From an uncultured Spirochaetales bacterium (GTDB lineage Bacteria; Spirochaetota; Spirochaetia; Sphaerochaetales; Sphaerochaetaceae), in contig CAKQTE010000083.1 in assembly GCA_934276485.1 (NCBI GenBank), positions 17,534 to 81,533 of the forward strand: DNA of 64,000 bases, given 5' to 3'. The notes below the pieces were generated by a model. It did not search any database and was not told where the DNA came from. It worked only from the letters and a program-made list of their open reading frames with translations. The position numbers and the translations under genes were made by a program. This document shows, in pieces, positions 53,347-61,549 of the stretch. Every line of letters begins with the position of its first letter. The stretch's first letter is position 1.

Positions 53347-54483
53347 CTATTTTCTCAGTAGTCTTATTTTATACAAAAGTATCTCAACAACTATCACAAC
53401 TGTTGTTGCTAAACTGATCGCATATAGCACTGTATTGAAAGAGAAATTATCATAGATGATTCCTCCAAACAAAGAACCAATGACAGTTCCTACTGTTAAC
53501 AATACTTCATGTACCATCATTCTTTTCTCTCTGTTTTTTGCACCTGATGCTCCATGAAACATTGAAAGAACATAGCTTAGAGCAAAGACAAAGCCGAAGA
53601 CTACAAAGAATGGAGCAAAGATAATCTTTGATTGTATTTGTGTCATTATTAGAGCCAGAATCACAAATGCAATCTGAACTGCAAAGATTACCCAAGCCTT
53701 GAATTGCCAAAATGAAGTTCGTCCCAAGATAACAAAAGAGATGCAAGCAGTAACGCCTCTAAATAGAAGAAGGTTGCCTGTTAGTGTCTCTGAAAATCCA
53801 AGAGACGCAGATGCATATAGAGGAAAGATTGTGATAATCAATGAGTATCCAATGTACATGATCGTAACACCAGCCCAACATAGATATCTTAAAGGTGTTG
53901 AATTATCTACTAAGGTAATTTCCTCTTCTTTTTTACTATTAGTTCTATCTTTGATAAATACAATGAATAACGAAGCAGCTACAAACAAAGCTATTGATGC
54001 ATATAACGGATAGGCAATTGAAATACTTGATAATATTCCACCTGCAGCAGTACTTAGCCCTGCACCAAATGACCACGAGAAGTTGAACCTTGATACAGCA
54101 GCAGAAAGGTCCCACCCTTCCTTTCCTTCTGTAATCCAAGACTCAACATTAGGCCACAACAGTGCCATTGTGCATCCATATAACATCAAAGAGACAAATA
54201 CACTCCACTTATTTGGAGAAAGAATGACAAACAAGACAGATACCCCCATTCCAATTAGAGATGAGATGATCTTGCTCTTGTTATTGACTCTCAGCGGAAG
54301 CTTTGAAAAAACTATACAGAATATGAAATAGAAGATTGTGTATATAGAGGACGCAATACCAATTTCAGATGAAGAAAAGTGATGTTTATCACGAAGGAAA
54401 TATACAAGTGAAAAGTTCACCATCGCAATTGTAAATTGCGCTAGAAACGAAGTGAAAGCCAATGCTTTATCTTTTTGTTGCAT
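53347..54483 (-). CDS. MFS transporter
   Basis: The 378-residue protein has about 12 hydrophobic helices; the loop 2-3 motif A is weak (FSKLPLRVNNKSKIISSLIGMG). Helices 6-7 are joined by a basic loop (IKDRTNSKKEEEI). The fold matches small-molecule MFS importers or exporters; no substrate can be named. It stands alone between tRNA-Leu and the two-component genes. Confidence 0.82.
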   Translation of the reverse strand: MQQKDKALAFTSFLAQFTIAMVNFSLVYFLRDKHHFSSSEIGIASSIYTIFYFIFCIVFSKLPLRVNNKSKIISSLIGMGVSVLFVILSPNKWSVFVSLMLYGCTMALLWPNVESWITEGKEGWDLSAAVSRFNFSWSFGAGLSTAAGGILSSISIAYPLYASIALFVAASLFIVFIKDRTNSKKEEEITLVDNSTPLRYLCWAGVTIMYIGYSLIITIFPLYASASLGFSETLTGNLLLFRGVTACISFVILGRTSFWQFKAWVIFAVQIAFVILALIMTQIQSKIIFAPFFVVFGFVFALSYVLSMFHGASGAKNREKRMMVHEVLLTVGTVIGSLFGGIIYDNFSFNTVLYAISLATTVVIVVEILLYKIRLLRK

Positions 54484-54543
54484 GTGCCAATAGTAGAACA
54501 GAAGATTGTTATTGTGAAGCGTGTTGGCACATAATTAACAAAG

Positions 54544-55221
54544 CTACTTAATAAACAGTTGCGATAGATTCAAACGCTCAATAATCCTACATAGTTCCTT
54601 TGTTCTTGAGCACCCAACTTTCTGTAGAAGAGTACGGATTTGGGACTTTACAGTAACAATCTCAACACATCTGTAGTTAGAGATCTCGCGAATCTTCATA
54701 CCTTGAAGAAGGAGTGAAATCAATTCCTTTTCGACAGGAGTCAATGAAGATAGGTTCTTTACAAAGTACATCATGCCCTCTTCATTTTTTCTCAAGCGTT
54801 TATATTCCTGCATCACTAGGTTATGAACCTTTGCCTCCAACTGGACCTTTCCTTCCATCACAGCATCCAAGTGAGATATCAAATCAACATCCAAGCCATC
54901 CTTGACAATATAATCCATGGCACCAGTTGCCATAGCTTTTACAATTATGTCATCTGAATCATGGCTTGTAAGATATACAATTCTTGCGTCCTCATGTTCT
55001 TCAAAAATTGCCTCAGTTGCATCTATTCCAGAGTTCTGTCTTTCCATTTCAATGTCCATCAATACAATATCTGGGGAATATTGATCATAGGCCTTTACAG
55101 CTTCAGCCCCGCTTGGAACAGATGCAATAACCTTATATTTCCCTGATGATTCCAGAACTCTTTGAATCTTGTTTCTAATCACATCAAAATCATCTGCGAT
55201 TAAAACACTTACAACTCCCAC
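54544..55221 (-). CDS. NarL/LuxR-type response regulator
   Basis: Receiver domain: VLIADDFDVIRNKI (acidic pair), IVLMDIEM (phospho-Asp), YLTSHDSDD (Thr/Ser) and DYIVKDG (Lys). After a helical linker the C-terminal HTH is SLTPVEKELISLLLQGMKIREISNYRCVEIVTVKSQIRTLLQKVG, a LuxR-type with changed residues. It overlaps the histidine kinase gene by 13 bp and surely forms its partner. Confidence 0.92.
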   Translation of the reverse strand: MGVVSVLIADDFDVIRNKIQRVLESSGKYKVIASVPSGAEAVKAYDQYSPDIVLMDIEMERQNSGIDATEAIFEEHEDARIVYLTSHDSDDIIVKAMATGAMDYIVKDGLDVDLISHLDAVMEGKVQLEAKVHNLVMQEYKRLRKNEEGMMYFVKNLSSLTPVEKELISLLLQGMKIREISNYRCVEIVTVKSQIRTLLQKVGCSRTKELCRIIERLNLSQLFIK

Positions 55222-56711
55222 CTTGTTCGCCCCCTATCGTATCTAGGTAATAGAATAATGAATGTAGTACCAATGCCAACTTTTGTTTCAAATCGGATAG
55301 AACCCAGATGGCTTCTGATTGTACTTCTAGTATAGTACATTCCCATGCCCCAGCTACTAGAGCTGTTCTTTGTTGAATAGAATGGCTCCCATATATGCTT
55401 AGCACTCTCTTTTGAAATTCCCTTACCGGCATCTCTGACACTAATGCTAGTCCAAAGCCGCTCGTTGTTGCAATTGATGAATATAGGAGCAACTCGTCCT
55501 GCATCAAGCGTTGCTTCATATCCATTGGTCAATAGATTGTAGATTGCCTCAGCAATACGCGCTTTATCAACAAGAATCTGAGTATCAAACAGGGGGTTTT
55601 CCACAACAACCTCACCCTCAGGATACTTTGCCTTGAACTTTTCTATAGCGCATTCAAGAACACTTGAAATCGAATGTGCTTGCAAATGTACATCTGCACT
55701 CTTGAATGCTTCATATAAGCTTTGCGTACGATCAAGTAGCTTAGAGTTCAAGCCTTCCAATTCAGATAGATATCCAGCAAGCAATGCCTTGTCATCCATA
55801 TTCTCTTCCATATCCTCAAGAATATACTTTGAAGCAATAAGCTCATTCTTGATTCCATGGACAAACATTCCTACACCCTGTTTGGCCATAGCGCCACGTT
55901 TTTTAAGTGTTGCTTCCTCTCTTTCTTCATCCCATTGTATTTGTGCATAGCGTAAGAATGAGAAAAATCCAACAGAGCCTGAAACGATAGCAACAAGACC
56001 AATTATTACATATACGCGAGTGTTGATGGCTTTTGACAAATACCAAAGACCCAATAGCCACATGAAGTCTGATCGATAGAACATATAGACCTGAGCTGGG
56101 TCTTGAGGTAGATATATTCCATACAATAGAGCCATGGAAAACAACAACAATGATTTAGAGACAAATCTTCGTCTGAAGAATTGGCTTGTTATTGAATAGT
56201 ATTCATAACACATTGCAAAGACTATGAGGATCAAATACAAGAATATCCAGCATAGAGATAGCTTAACGATTATCTTTAGCACTAGTTCACTGTTTCCAAA
56301 TAACAATCTAAATAGTGGTGGATAATACAAAATCAAAGCTATTGCAGGGATTATGAATATGATCCATGGTTTATGACTGATTTTCTCAGCAAGAGGGAAA
56401 TAAGAGAATTCAATTGCGCACCATAAGAGAAGCGGAGGAAATGTATATCGTCCAATTGCCATCAGGTATCCTAACTCTGATAGCGTCAATTGCATGTATT
56501 GCATCTTTACTCTCAGCGCCTTGGTACCAAAGAGCAAAATGGCCATATCTTTTCCGATTCCACCCTTCTTGGAAATGTAAATCAAAATCGTCAGCCAAAA
56601 CAACAAAAGTGATATTGAGGTTGCAAATAGAAGCACAGAACGCTTGTTGTGCTTTACAGCAACAAGGACAATCGATGTTATGACCATCAATATGATAAGT
56701 ATTAAAAGCAT
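55209..56711 (-). CDS. multi-pass sensor histidine kinase
   Basis: The N-terminal 250 residues hold about seven to eight membrane helices, a sensor-type region without a large external domain. The phospho-accepting helix has FVHGIKNELIASKYIL (His followed by xKNEL, as in HPK families with H-x-K-N). The ATPase part shows NLLTNGYEATLDAG (N box), VRDAGKGISKES (G1), FYSTKNSSSSWGMGMYYTRST (F/G2). GGAGGG lies just before ATG 56711. It is 63 bp downstream of the ABC importer operon, on the same strand, past a terminator; a link in function is likely but unproven. Confidence 0.92.
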   Translation of the reverse strand: MLLILIILMVITSIVLVAVKHNKRSVLLFATSISLLLFWLTILIYISKKGGIGKDMAILLFGTKALRVKMQYMQLTLSELGYLMAIGRYTFPPLLLWCAIEFSYFPLAEKISHKPWIIFIIPAIALILYYPPLFRLLFGNSELVLKIIVKLSLCWIFLYLILIVFAMCYEYYSITSQFFRRRFVSKSLLLFSMALLYGIYLPQDPAQVYMFYRSDFMWLLGLWYLSKAINTRVYVIIGLVAIVSGSVGFFSFLRYAQIQWDEEREEATLKKRGAMAKQGVGMFVHGIKNELIASKYILEDMEENMDDKALLAGYLSELEGLNSKLLDRTQSLYEAFKSADVHLQAHSISSVLECAIEKFKAKYPEGEVVVENPLFDTQILVDKARIAEAIYNLLTNGYEATLDAGRVAPIFINCNNERLWTSISVRDAGKGISKESAKHIWEPFYSTKNSSSSWGMGMYYTRSTIRSHLGSIRFETKVGIGTTFIILLPRYDRGRTRWEL

Positions 56712-56732
56712 CGACCCTCCAAAAAGACAAAA

Positions 56733-56752
56733 GCCGCAGGAACTCCTGCGGC
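56733..56752 (-). terminator. terminator between ABC importer and histidine kinase
   Basis: Perfect 8-bp stem GCCGCAGG/CCTGCGGC with a 4-base loop, followed on the minus strand by TTTTGTCTTTTT. Confidence 0.88.
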
Positions 56753-56773
56753 CCTAGATAAGACTATTATAAA

Positions 56774-57769
56774 TTATTTTTCTGCTGCCTCAAGCATTAC
56801 ATCAAACATTACATAGTCTGAAACCTTTGTGTTCTGGTTAACAGCATCGCCAAATCCACTCTTCTGAGCTTCATAAGCCTTCTCTACTGTTCCGTCCTTG
56901 ATCTGAGCAATAAGCTCGGATGATGTGATCCACTCAGCATCTCCTCTCTGCATGTACATTGTATCGTAGTCAGCACCGATAGTCTCAGCAACCCACTTGG
57001 CTGTCTGCTCAACGTTCTCTGCTCTGTAATCCATACCCTTGTAGAGAGCTCTTGTGTAACGAATTAGAAGGTCTCTGTTCTGCTCTGCCCACTTGTTCAT
57101 AACAATCCATGATGAGATAGATGCGCTTCTGTCTGAGAAAGCAACGTTATCTGCAAGCTTTACTGCATCATCTTTATTAGCATCCTGGATGATAAATGTT
57201 GATGGTGACCAGCAAGCTGCTGCATCCAATGAACCTGAATTCATTGCAGATACGATACCGGAAGCATCCATTTCCATTCCTACTACGTCCTTCATTGAAA
57301 GACCTTCTGACTCAAGAGCCCACTTAAGGATGATCTCTGAAGATGTACCGGAAGCATAACCAACCTTCTTACCCTTAAGATCTGCAACGGAGTTTACTCC
57401 GTGGCTCTTAAGACCAATGACAGCGTCTCCATTTCCGATGTGGGACATAGCGAAGATCTTTGCTCTGCCGTTGATACAAAGCTTATGAGCACCGTGTCCG
57501 ATGTAACCAACATCGATTGAACCAGATTCCATAGCTGCGATGATAGTTGGACCGTCAGCGAATTCAACTAGTTCAACTTCGATTCCTTCTTCAGCGAATG
57601 CACCTGTCTTCATTGCAGCTACAACTGAGTTGAGGGATGCATAGTTAGGCATATATGCAACTCTAACTTTTGTAAGCTTTGAAGATGTCTGCTGTGTCTC
57701 TGTCTGACCTGATGCGAATAGTGATAGTGCGCATAGTACGACCAATAGTGTAACGAATAACTTTTTCAT
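56774..57769 (-). CDS. NitT/TauT-type ABC substrate-binding protein
   Basis: Signal peptide MKKLFVTLLVVLCALSLFASG, then the SsuA/TauA-like fold: VRVAYMPNYASLNSVVAAMKTGAFAEEGIEVELVEF, DGPTIIAAMESGSIDVGYIG, SVADLKGKKVGYASGTSSEIILKWAL and VSAMNSGSLDAAACWSPSTFI. It should deliver an aliphatic sulfonate, nitrate, pyrimidine precursor or a like small molecule to the permease; the ligand cannot be read. It is the last gene of the three-gene importer, 26 bp after the ATPase gene. Confidence 0.93.
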   Translation of the reverse strand: MKKLFVTLLVVLCALSLFASGQTETQQTSSKLTKVRVAYMPNYASLNSVVAAMKTGAFAEEGIEVELVEFADGPTIIAAMESGSIDVGYIGHGAHKLCINGRAKIFAMSHIGNGDAVIGLKSHGVNSVADLKGKKVGYASGTSSEIILKWALESEGLSMKDVVGMEMDASGIVSAMNSGSLDAAACWSPSTFIIQDANKDDAVKLADNVAFSDRSASISSWIVMNKWAEQNRDLLIRYTRALYKGMDYRAENVEQTAKWVAETIGADYDTMYMQRGDAEWITSSELIAQIKDGTVEKAYEAQKSGFGDAVNQNTKVSDYVMFDVMLEAAEK

Positions 57770-57795
57770 ATTTTTCTCCTTTTGTTATCTATTCT

Positions 57796-58587
57796 CTATT
57801 TTCTGACCTCAAGGTATTCTTGATATACCTCGGACCAAATCTTGTTCTTCAACTCTAGGAATCTAGGACTCATCTTTGTCTCCTGATCTCTTGGATATGG
57901 GATATCTACCTCAACGATATCCTTGATTCTACCAGGACGTGCGGACATGATGATTACACGCTGACCTAGGATCAATGCCTCATCAACATCGTGTGTGATA
58001 AAGAAGCATGTCTTTCTTTCCTTTTCCCAAGTATCCAGTAGCTCTTGCTGAAGCTGTGTTCTTGTTTGAGCATCCAATGCACCAAAAGGCTCATCCATCA
58101 ACAATACCTCTGGGTTAGCAGCATATGCCCTAGCAATAGCAACACGCTGCTTCATTCCACCAGATAGCTCTTTTGGATAGTGATCAACGAACTTCTCAAG
58201 ATCAACCATCTTGATATATTTCATTGCAATCTCTTCAGCTTCCTTGCCCTTGATTCCCTTCATGTTTAGAGGAAACATAACGTTCTTTAAAACCGTTAGC
58301 CATGGAAATAGTGCATATTGCTGGAATACAACACCCCTATCAGGACCTGTGCCTGTAACTTCCTTTCCATTACAGATTACACTGCCACTTGTTGCATCCA
58401 GAAGTCCTGCTATGATGTTTAGCAATGTTGACTTTCCACATCCTGAAGGACCTACAACAGTGATGAACTCATTCTCTGCAATATCCAGGTTTACACCATT
58501 AAGAGCAACAACCTCGCCATTTCTACCCATATAGGTCTTCTTGACGTTGTCGATCTTAACTTTTATATTTCTCTCTTCTCCTGCCAT
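57796..58587 (-). CDS. NitT/TauT-type ABC transporter ATPase
   Basis: Walker A GPSGCGKST, Q loop FQQYALFPWLTV, signature LSGGMKQRVAIARAYA, Walker B VLLMDEPFGALD and switch His FFITHDVDEAL. The C-terminal ARPGRIKDIVEVDIPYPRDQ is typical of the SsuB/TauB/NrtD group. It overlaps the permease gene by 25 bp. Confidence 0.96.
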   Translation of the reverse strand: MAGEERNIKVKIDNVKKTYMGRNGEVVALNGVNLDIAENEFITVVGPSGCGKSTLLNIIAGLLDATSGSVICNGKEVTGTGPDRGVVFQQYALFPWLTVLKNVMFPLNMKGIKGKEAEEIAMKYIKMVDLEKFVDHYPKELSGGMKQRVAIARAYAANPEVLLMDEPFGALDAQTRTQLQQELLDTWEKERKTCFFITHDVDEALILGQRVIIMSARPGRIKDIVEVDIPYPRDQETKMSPRFLELKNKIWSEVYQEYLEVRK

Positions 58588-59366
58588 CCTGTTAACTTCC
58601 TTTCAAGTAGTTTAATAAGCTTCTCGATTGTGATTCCTATTACACCGATAATGATGATGTAGAGAAGCATAGGCTTTGTTTCAAAGTTATTGTTCAAGCT
58701 CCTGATTCTCATTCCAAGTCCTGCGAAAGCTCCTGTAGACTCAGCTGCAATAAGTGTTGTAAGTGCAACAGATGCACCAAGACGAACTGCAGTAAGAATA
58801 AATGGAAGGCTTGCTGGTGCAAGAACGCGCAAGAAGATATCCTTATCTTTTGCACCAAGTACTCTTGCTGCCTTCAAAAGTGTTTCATCGATATTGATGA
58901 TTCCCTGATATATTGTGATACACATGATCAAGAATGTTGCGATTGTGATAACGATGATCTGAGGCTTTCTACCAACACCTGCTGTGATAACAATCAAAGG
59001 AACATATGCAAGAGGTGGGATGTTTCTGATGAACTGAATCCAAGGTTCGATGATGTTTCTTACTGGTTTATACCATGCCATGAGAATTGCAACTGGTAAT
59101 GCAATAGCAAAACCAAGAAAATAACCTGCTGTGACCGAAATAAGGCTTGATGCGATATCCTTAAAGAGTACTCCTCTTTCGATCATTACAGGAATCTGAG
59201 CTAATGTAACTATGATGTTAGGGAAGCTTCTTGCTGTCTTTGGTAATACCGACAGTAGTGTCCATACTGCCAAAGCTGTGAGAAATGAAATCAGAAGCCA
59301 AATCCTACTTTTAGCTTTCTCACTTAATCCCCTTTTACCCTTCAGGGCTTTCTCCTTTTTATCCAT
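58563..59366 (-). CDS. NitT/TauT-type ABC transporter permease
   Basis: About six helices and the ATPase-contact loop EAA motif (LLKAARVLGAKDKDIFLRVLAPASLPFILTAVRLGASVALTTLIAAE), with PWIQFIRNIPPLAYVPLIVI as in SsuC/TauC. It is the first gene of the importer operon. AAAGGAG lies before the ATG. The upstream region (59428-59443) has a site like the TetR palindromes. Confidence 0.95.
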   Translation of the reverse strand: MDKKEKALKGKRGLSEKAKSRIWLLISFLTALAVWTLLSVLPKTARSFPNIIVTLAQIPVMIERGVLFKDIASSLISVTAGYFLGFAIALPVAILMAWYKPVRNIIEPWIQFIRNIPPLAYVPLIVITAGVGRKPQIIVITIATFLIMCITIYQGIINIDETLLKAARVLGAKDKDIFLRVLAPASLPFILTAVRLGASVALTTLIAAESTGAFAGLGMRIRSLNNNFETKPMLLYIIIIGVIGITIEKLIKLLERKLTGWQEKREI

Positions 59367-59427
59367 TTATACGGACTCCTTTTTGGATTTCTACAAATAG
59401 CCTAACCCATATATTTCAGTTGCATAG

Positions 59428-59443
59428 TATGAAATTTGTTCAT
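59428..59443 (-). promoter_or_regulatory. TetR-type operator, half degenerate, upstream of importer operon
   Basis: TATGAAATTTGTTCAT keeps the TGTTCAT half of the palindrome at 60104-60120 and part of the other half. It is 62 bp before the permease start. Confidence 0.5.
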
Positions 59444-59513
59444 CCCTTTTCACACAAACTACACAAAGAAAAATAGAATTTGGACTAGACAAGCAATATC
59501 AAAATGATTAAAT

Positions 59514-59526
59514 TGAACAATGTTCA
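59514..59526 (+). promoter_or_regulatory. TetR-type operator upstream of its own gene
   Basis: Perfect palindrome TGAACA-A-TGTTCA, 13 bp before the TetR start, suggests autoregulation. Confidence 0.72.
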
Positions 59527-59539
59527 GAGGTAAAAGGCA

Positions 59540-60088
59540 ATGATTACGTCAAAAGAGGAAATACTTACAAAAAGCAGAGAGCTGATGAAAGCCGATGGCT
59601 GGCAGGGATTGAATATTCGTGCTGTAGCTTCAGCTTGTGGCATATCTATTGGAAGTGTTTACAACTACTACGAATCAAAAGCCGACCTTGAGGAAGCTAC
59701 AGTAGAATCAATATGGTTCGATATCTTCCATTCAGAAGATGAGAAGGTATTGGAAATGAGCATTATTTCCTACGTTGAATGGCTATTTGAAAGAATGAAG
59801 TACGGTGATGAGGCTTATCCTGGATTCTTCTCTCTTCATAGCGTTAGCCTTATCAGTGTTCACTCAAAGAATGGAAAGAGACTAATGAGTAAGAGTTGGA
59901 AACACATGGAAATGGGACTAACACATATCATAAAGATGGATAAGGAAATCTCAAAAGATGCTTTTGATGATGATTTTACTCCAGAGATGGTTGCTCATAC
60001 AATTTTCTCTCTTCTTATTAGCGCAATGCTTCAGAAGGATTATGATTCGAAAGCCATCATAAGTATCGTCAAAAGAACACTTTATTAA
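59540..60088 (+). CDS. TetR-family transcriptional regulator
   Basis: N-terminal HTH: SKEEILTKSRELMKADGWQGLNIRAVASACGISIGSVYNYYESKADL, the TetR signature. The C-terminal ligand domain (residues 60-182) is all helical and unlike others I know. It stands between the importer operon (divergent) and the membrane protein gene, with a matching palindrome before each of the three units. The effector may be the importer's substrate. Confidence 0.93.
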   Translation: MITSKEEILTKSRELMKADGWQGLNIRAVASACGISIGSVYNYYESKADLEEATVESIWFDIFHSEDEKVLEMSIISYVEWLFERMKYGDEAYPGFFSLHSVSLISVHSKNGKRLMSKSWKHMEMGLTHIIKMDKEISKDAFDDDFTPEMVAHTIFSLLISAMLQKDYDSKAIISIVKRTLY

Positions 60089-60103
60089 TTTTTTTAAATC
60101 AAA

Positions 60104-60120
60104 TATGAACATTGTTCATA
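60104..60120 (+). promoter_or_regulatory. TetR-type operator upstream of membrane protein gene
   Basis: TATGAACATTGTTCATA, an 8-1-8 perfect palindrome of the same core (TGAACA-T-TGTTCA), 32 bp before the start codon. Confidence 0.72.
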
Positions 60121-60152
60121 ATCATATATAAACATTTTATAAGGAAGAAAAA

Positions 60153-60818
60153 ATGAGAGCATTTATCGAAACAAGCTTTGATATCGTCTACTTAATATCT
60201 GTAGTAACAATCGGTATCACAATGATCAAGAATTCAAGGGGAAAGAAGCAATACCTTCTATTTGGAATCATGGCAGTTGTACTAGGACTTGGAGATTCTT
60301 TCCACCTAGTTCCAAGGGCTATTGCTCTTTGTACAACTGGTCTTGAGAACTATGTAGTTCCACTTGGAATTGGAAAGTGGATCACAAGTGTAACAATGAC
60401 AATTTTCTATATCCTTCTCTACTATGTCTGGAGAATCAGATACAACATTGAAGGAAAGAAGGAATTGACAATTGCAGTCTATGCTTTGTCTCTGATTAGA
60501 ATAGCTCTTTGCTTCATGCCTCAGAACATGTGGCTATCTGCAGACTCTCCACTATCATGGGGAATCTATAGAAACATTCCATTTGCTCTTCTTGGTATTT
60601 TGGTTATCGTTCTATTCTACAAGAGCGCTAAGGAACAAAATGATGTGGATTTCAAGTGGATGTGGCTCACAATCGTTCTATCATTTGGATTCTACATTCC
60701 AGTAGTTCTGTGGGCAGATAAGATTCCTCTAATCGGAATGCTCATGATTCCAAAGACATGTGCATATGTATGGACAGTTGTCATCGGATTCAATGCAATG
60801 AAGAAAGAAGGCAAATAA
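60153..60818 (+). CDS. seven-helix membrane protein of unknown function
   Basis: The 221-residue protein has about seven transmembrane helices, with motifs GLGDSFHLVPRA after helix 2 and IPLIGMLMIPKTCAYVW in the last. The family is not one I can name; similar proteins occur beside TetR genes in Firmicutes as I recall. AAGGAAG lies before ATG 60153. A TetR-type palindrome in its leader suggests TetR control. Confidence 0.75.
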   Translation: MRAFIETSFDIVYLISVVTIGITMIKNSRGKKQYLLFGIMAVVLGLGDSFHLVPRAIALCTTGLENYVVPLGIGKWITSVTMTIFYILLYYVWRIRYNIEGKKELTIAVYALSLIRIALCFMPQNMWLSADSPLSWGIYRNIPFALLGILVIVLFYKSAKEQNDVDFKWMWLTIVLSFGFYIPVVLWADKIPLIGMLMIPKTCAYVWTVVIGFNAMKKEGK

Positions 60819-60838
60819 CAAAACCATTGCTTTAACAG

Positions 60839-60880
60839 ACGACTTTGTTTCTCATAAATAGGAGCAAGGTCGTTTTTATT
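60839..60880 (+). terminator. terminator of the TetR/membrane protein unit
   Basis: ACGACTTTG/CAAGGTCGT stem (one wobble) with a 17-base loop, followed by TTTTATTTG. Confidence 0.7.
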
Positions 60881-60954
60881 TGAATAAGAAAACCTCATAC
60901 AACTAGGCTATATTAAAAATAGCATGTTATATCACAGAAAGGAGGTATTCTTCA

Positions 60955-61401
60955 TTGGAAAAAATAGAATCTAGATACCAAAATCTCTCTTTCATACGAT
61001 TGTTCACGTACTTTGCAGGACGAGGAATTACTCTAAAAGAAGAAACATTTAAAAAAAATCTTGGCCTACTTACAAAGGACGGCAAATACAATATGCTAGC
61101 TCAATTGCTTTCTGATAATTGCCATATTCCAATTAACATTTCCATTTATTTGGGGAACACTCCGAATTCCCCTCTATATACTGTTAAAGAATTCGGCTAC
61201 ACGTGCCTATTAATTGCGCTTGAAAAGGTCCTTGAATATGGGGATGTTATAAATATCATGCAAGCAGATGAGAGAAATCGCATCGTAGAACGAAAAGAAG
61301 TCGCGCTGTTTGATGCAGACGCCTACAGAGAAGCAATCATCAATGCCTTTGTTCCTGACTACTCCCACGGGAGCCCGTGGGGTTCTTACTACCAAGTTTA
61401 G
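60955..61401 (+). pseudogene. fragment of an AlbA_2/RecG-like ATP-binding regulator, cut by the IS element
   Basis: The frame begins with TTG after a strong AAAGGAGGT site. RYQNLSFIRLFTYFAGRGITL, LGLLTKDGKYNMLAQLLSDN and DADAYREAIINAFV match the middle of proteins with an N-terminal AlbA_2 domain and a C-terminal GHKL-like ATPase. The AlbA_2 part is missing upstream, and the match stops at NAFV (61353), the border of the IS element. The rest (PDYSHGSPWGSYYQV) is coded by the IS end. Whether the short protein is still made is unclear. Confidence 0.7.
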
Positions 61402-61549
61402 CTTATAATCGTGCATCATTTTCAGACTTTGGAATATAAGTATAAATCTATTTGAGTAAGAACTTTTATTACTAAGCAGTCCTACGACCACATTAACGGT
61501 AAATTTCTACTTTCGTAAGGAAGTATAGTCATTCTCCCTTTATATTTTG
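61355..61549 (-). ncRNA. predicted omegaRNA scaffold and right end of the IS element
   Basis: The 195 bp after the TnpB stop have no ORF and end in the GAACCCCACGGG..CCCGTGGGAGTAGTCA hairpin, as TnpB guide RNAs do. The guide would begin at GAACAAAGGCATTGATGATT, which lies in the cut AlbA_2-type gene. Confidence 0.6.

Noticed and set aside
59366..59540. Riboswitch upstream of the ABC importer
   Set aside because: The leader is AT-rich with no conserved riboswitch core; the palindromes explain control better.
61210..61491. Minus-strand frame of 93 codons at the IS right end
   Set aside because: It crosses the right-end hairpin and the cut gene; it is part of the guide-RNA region and not a gene.
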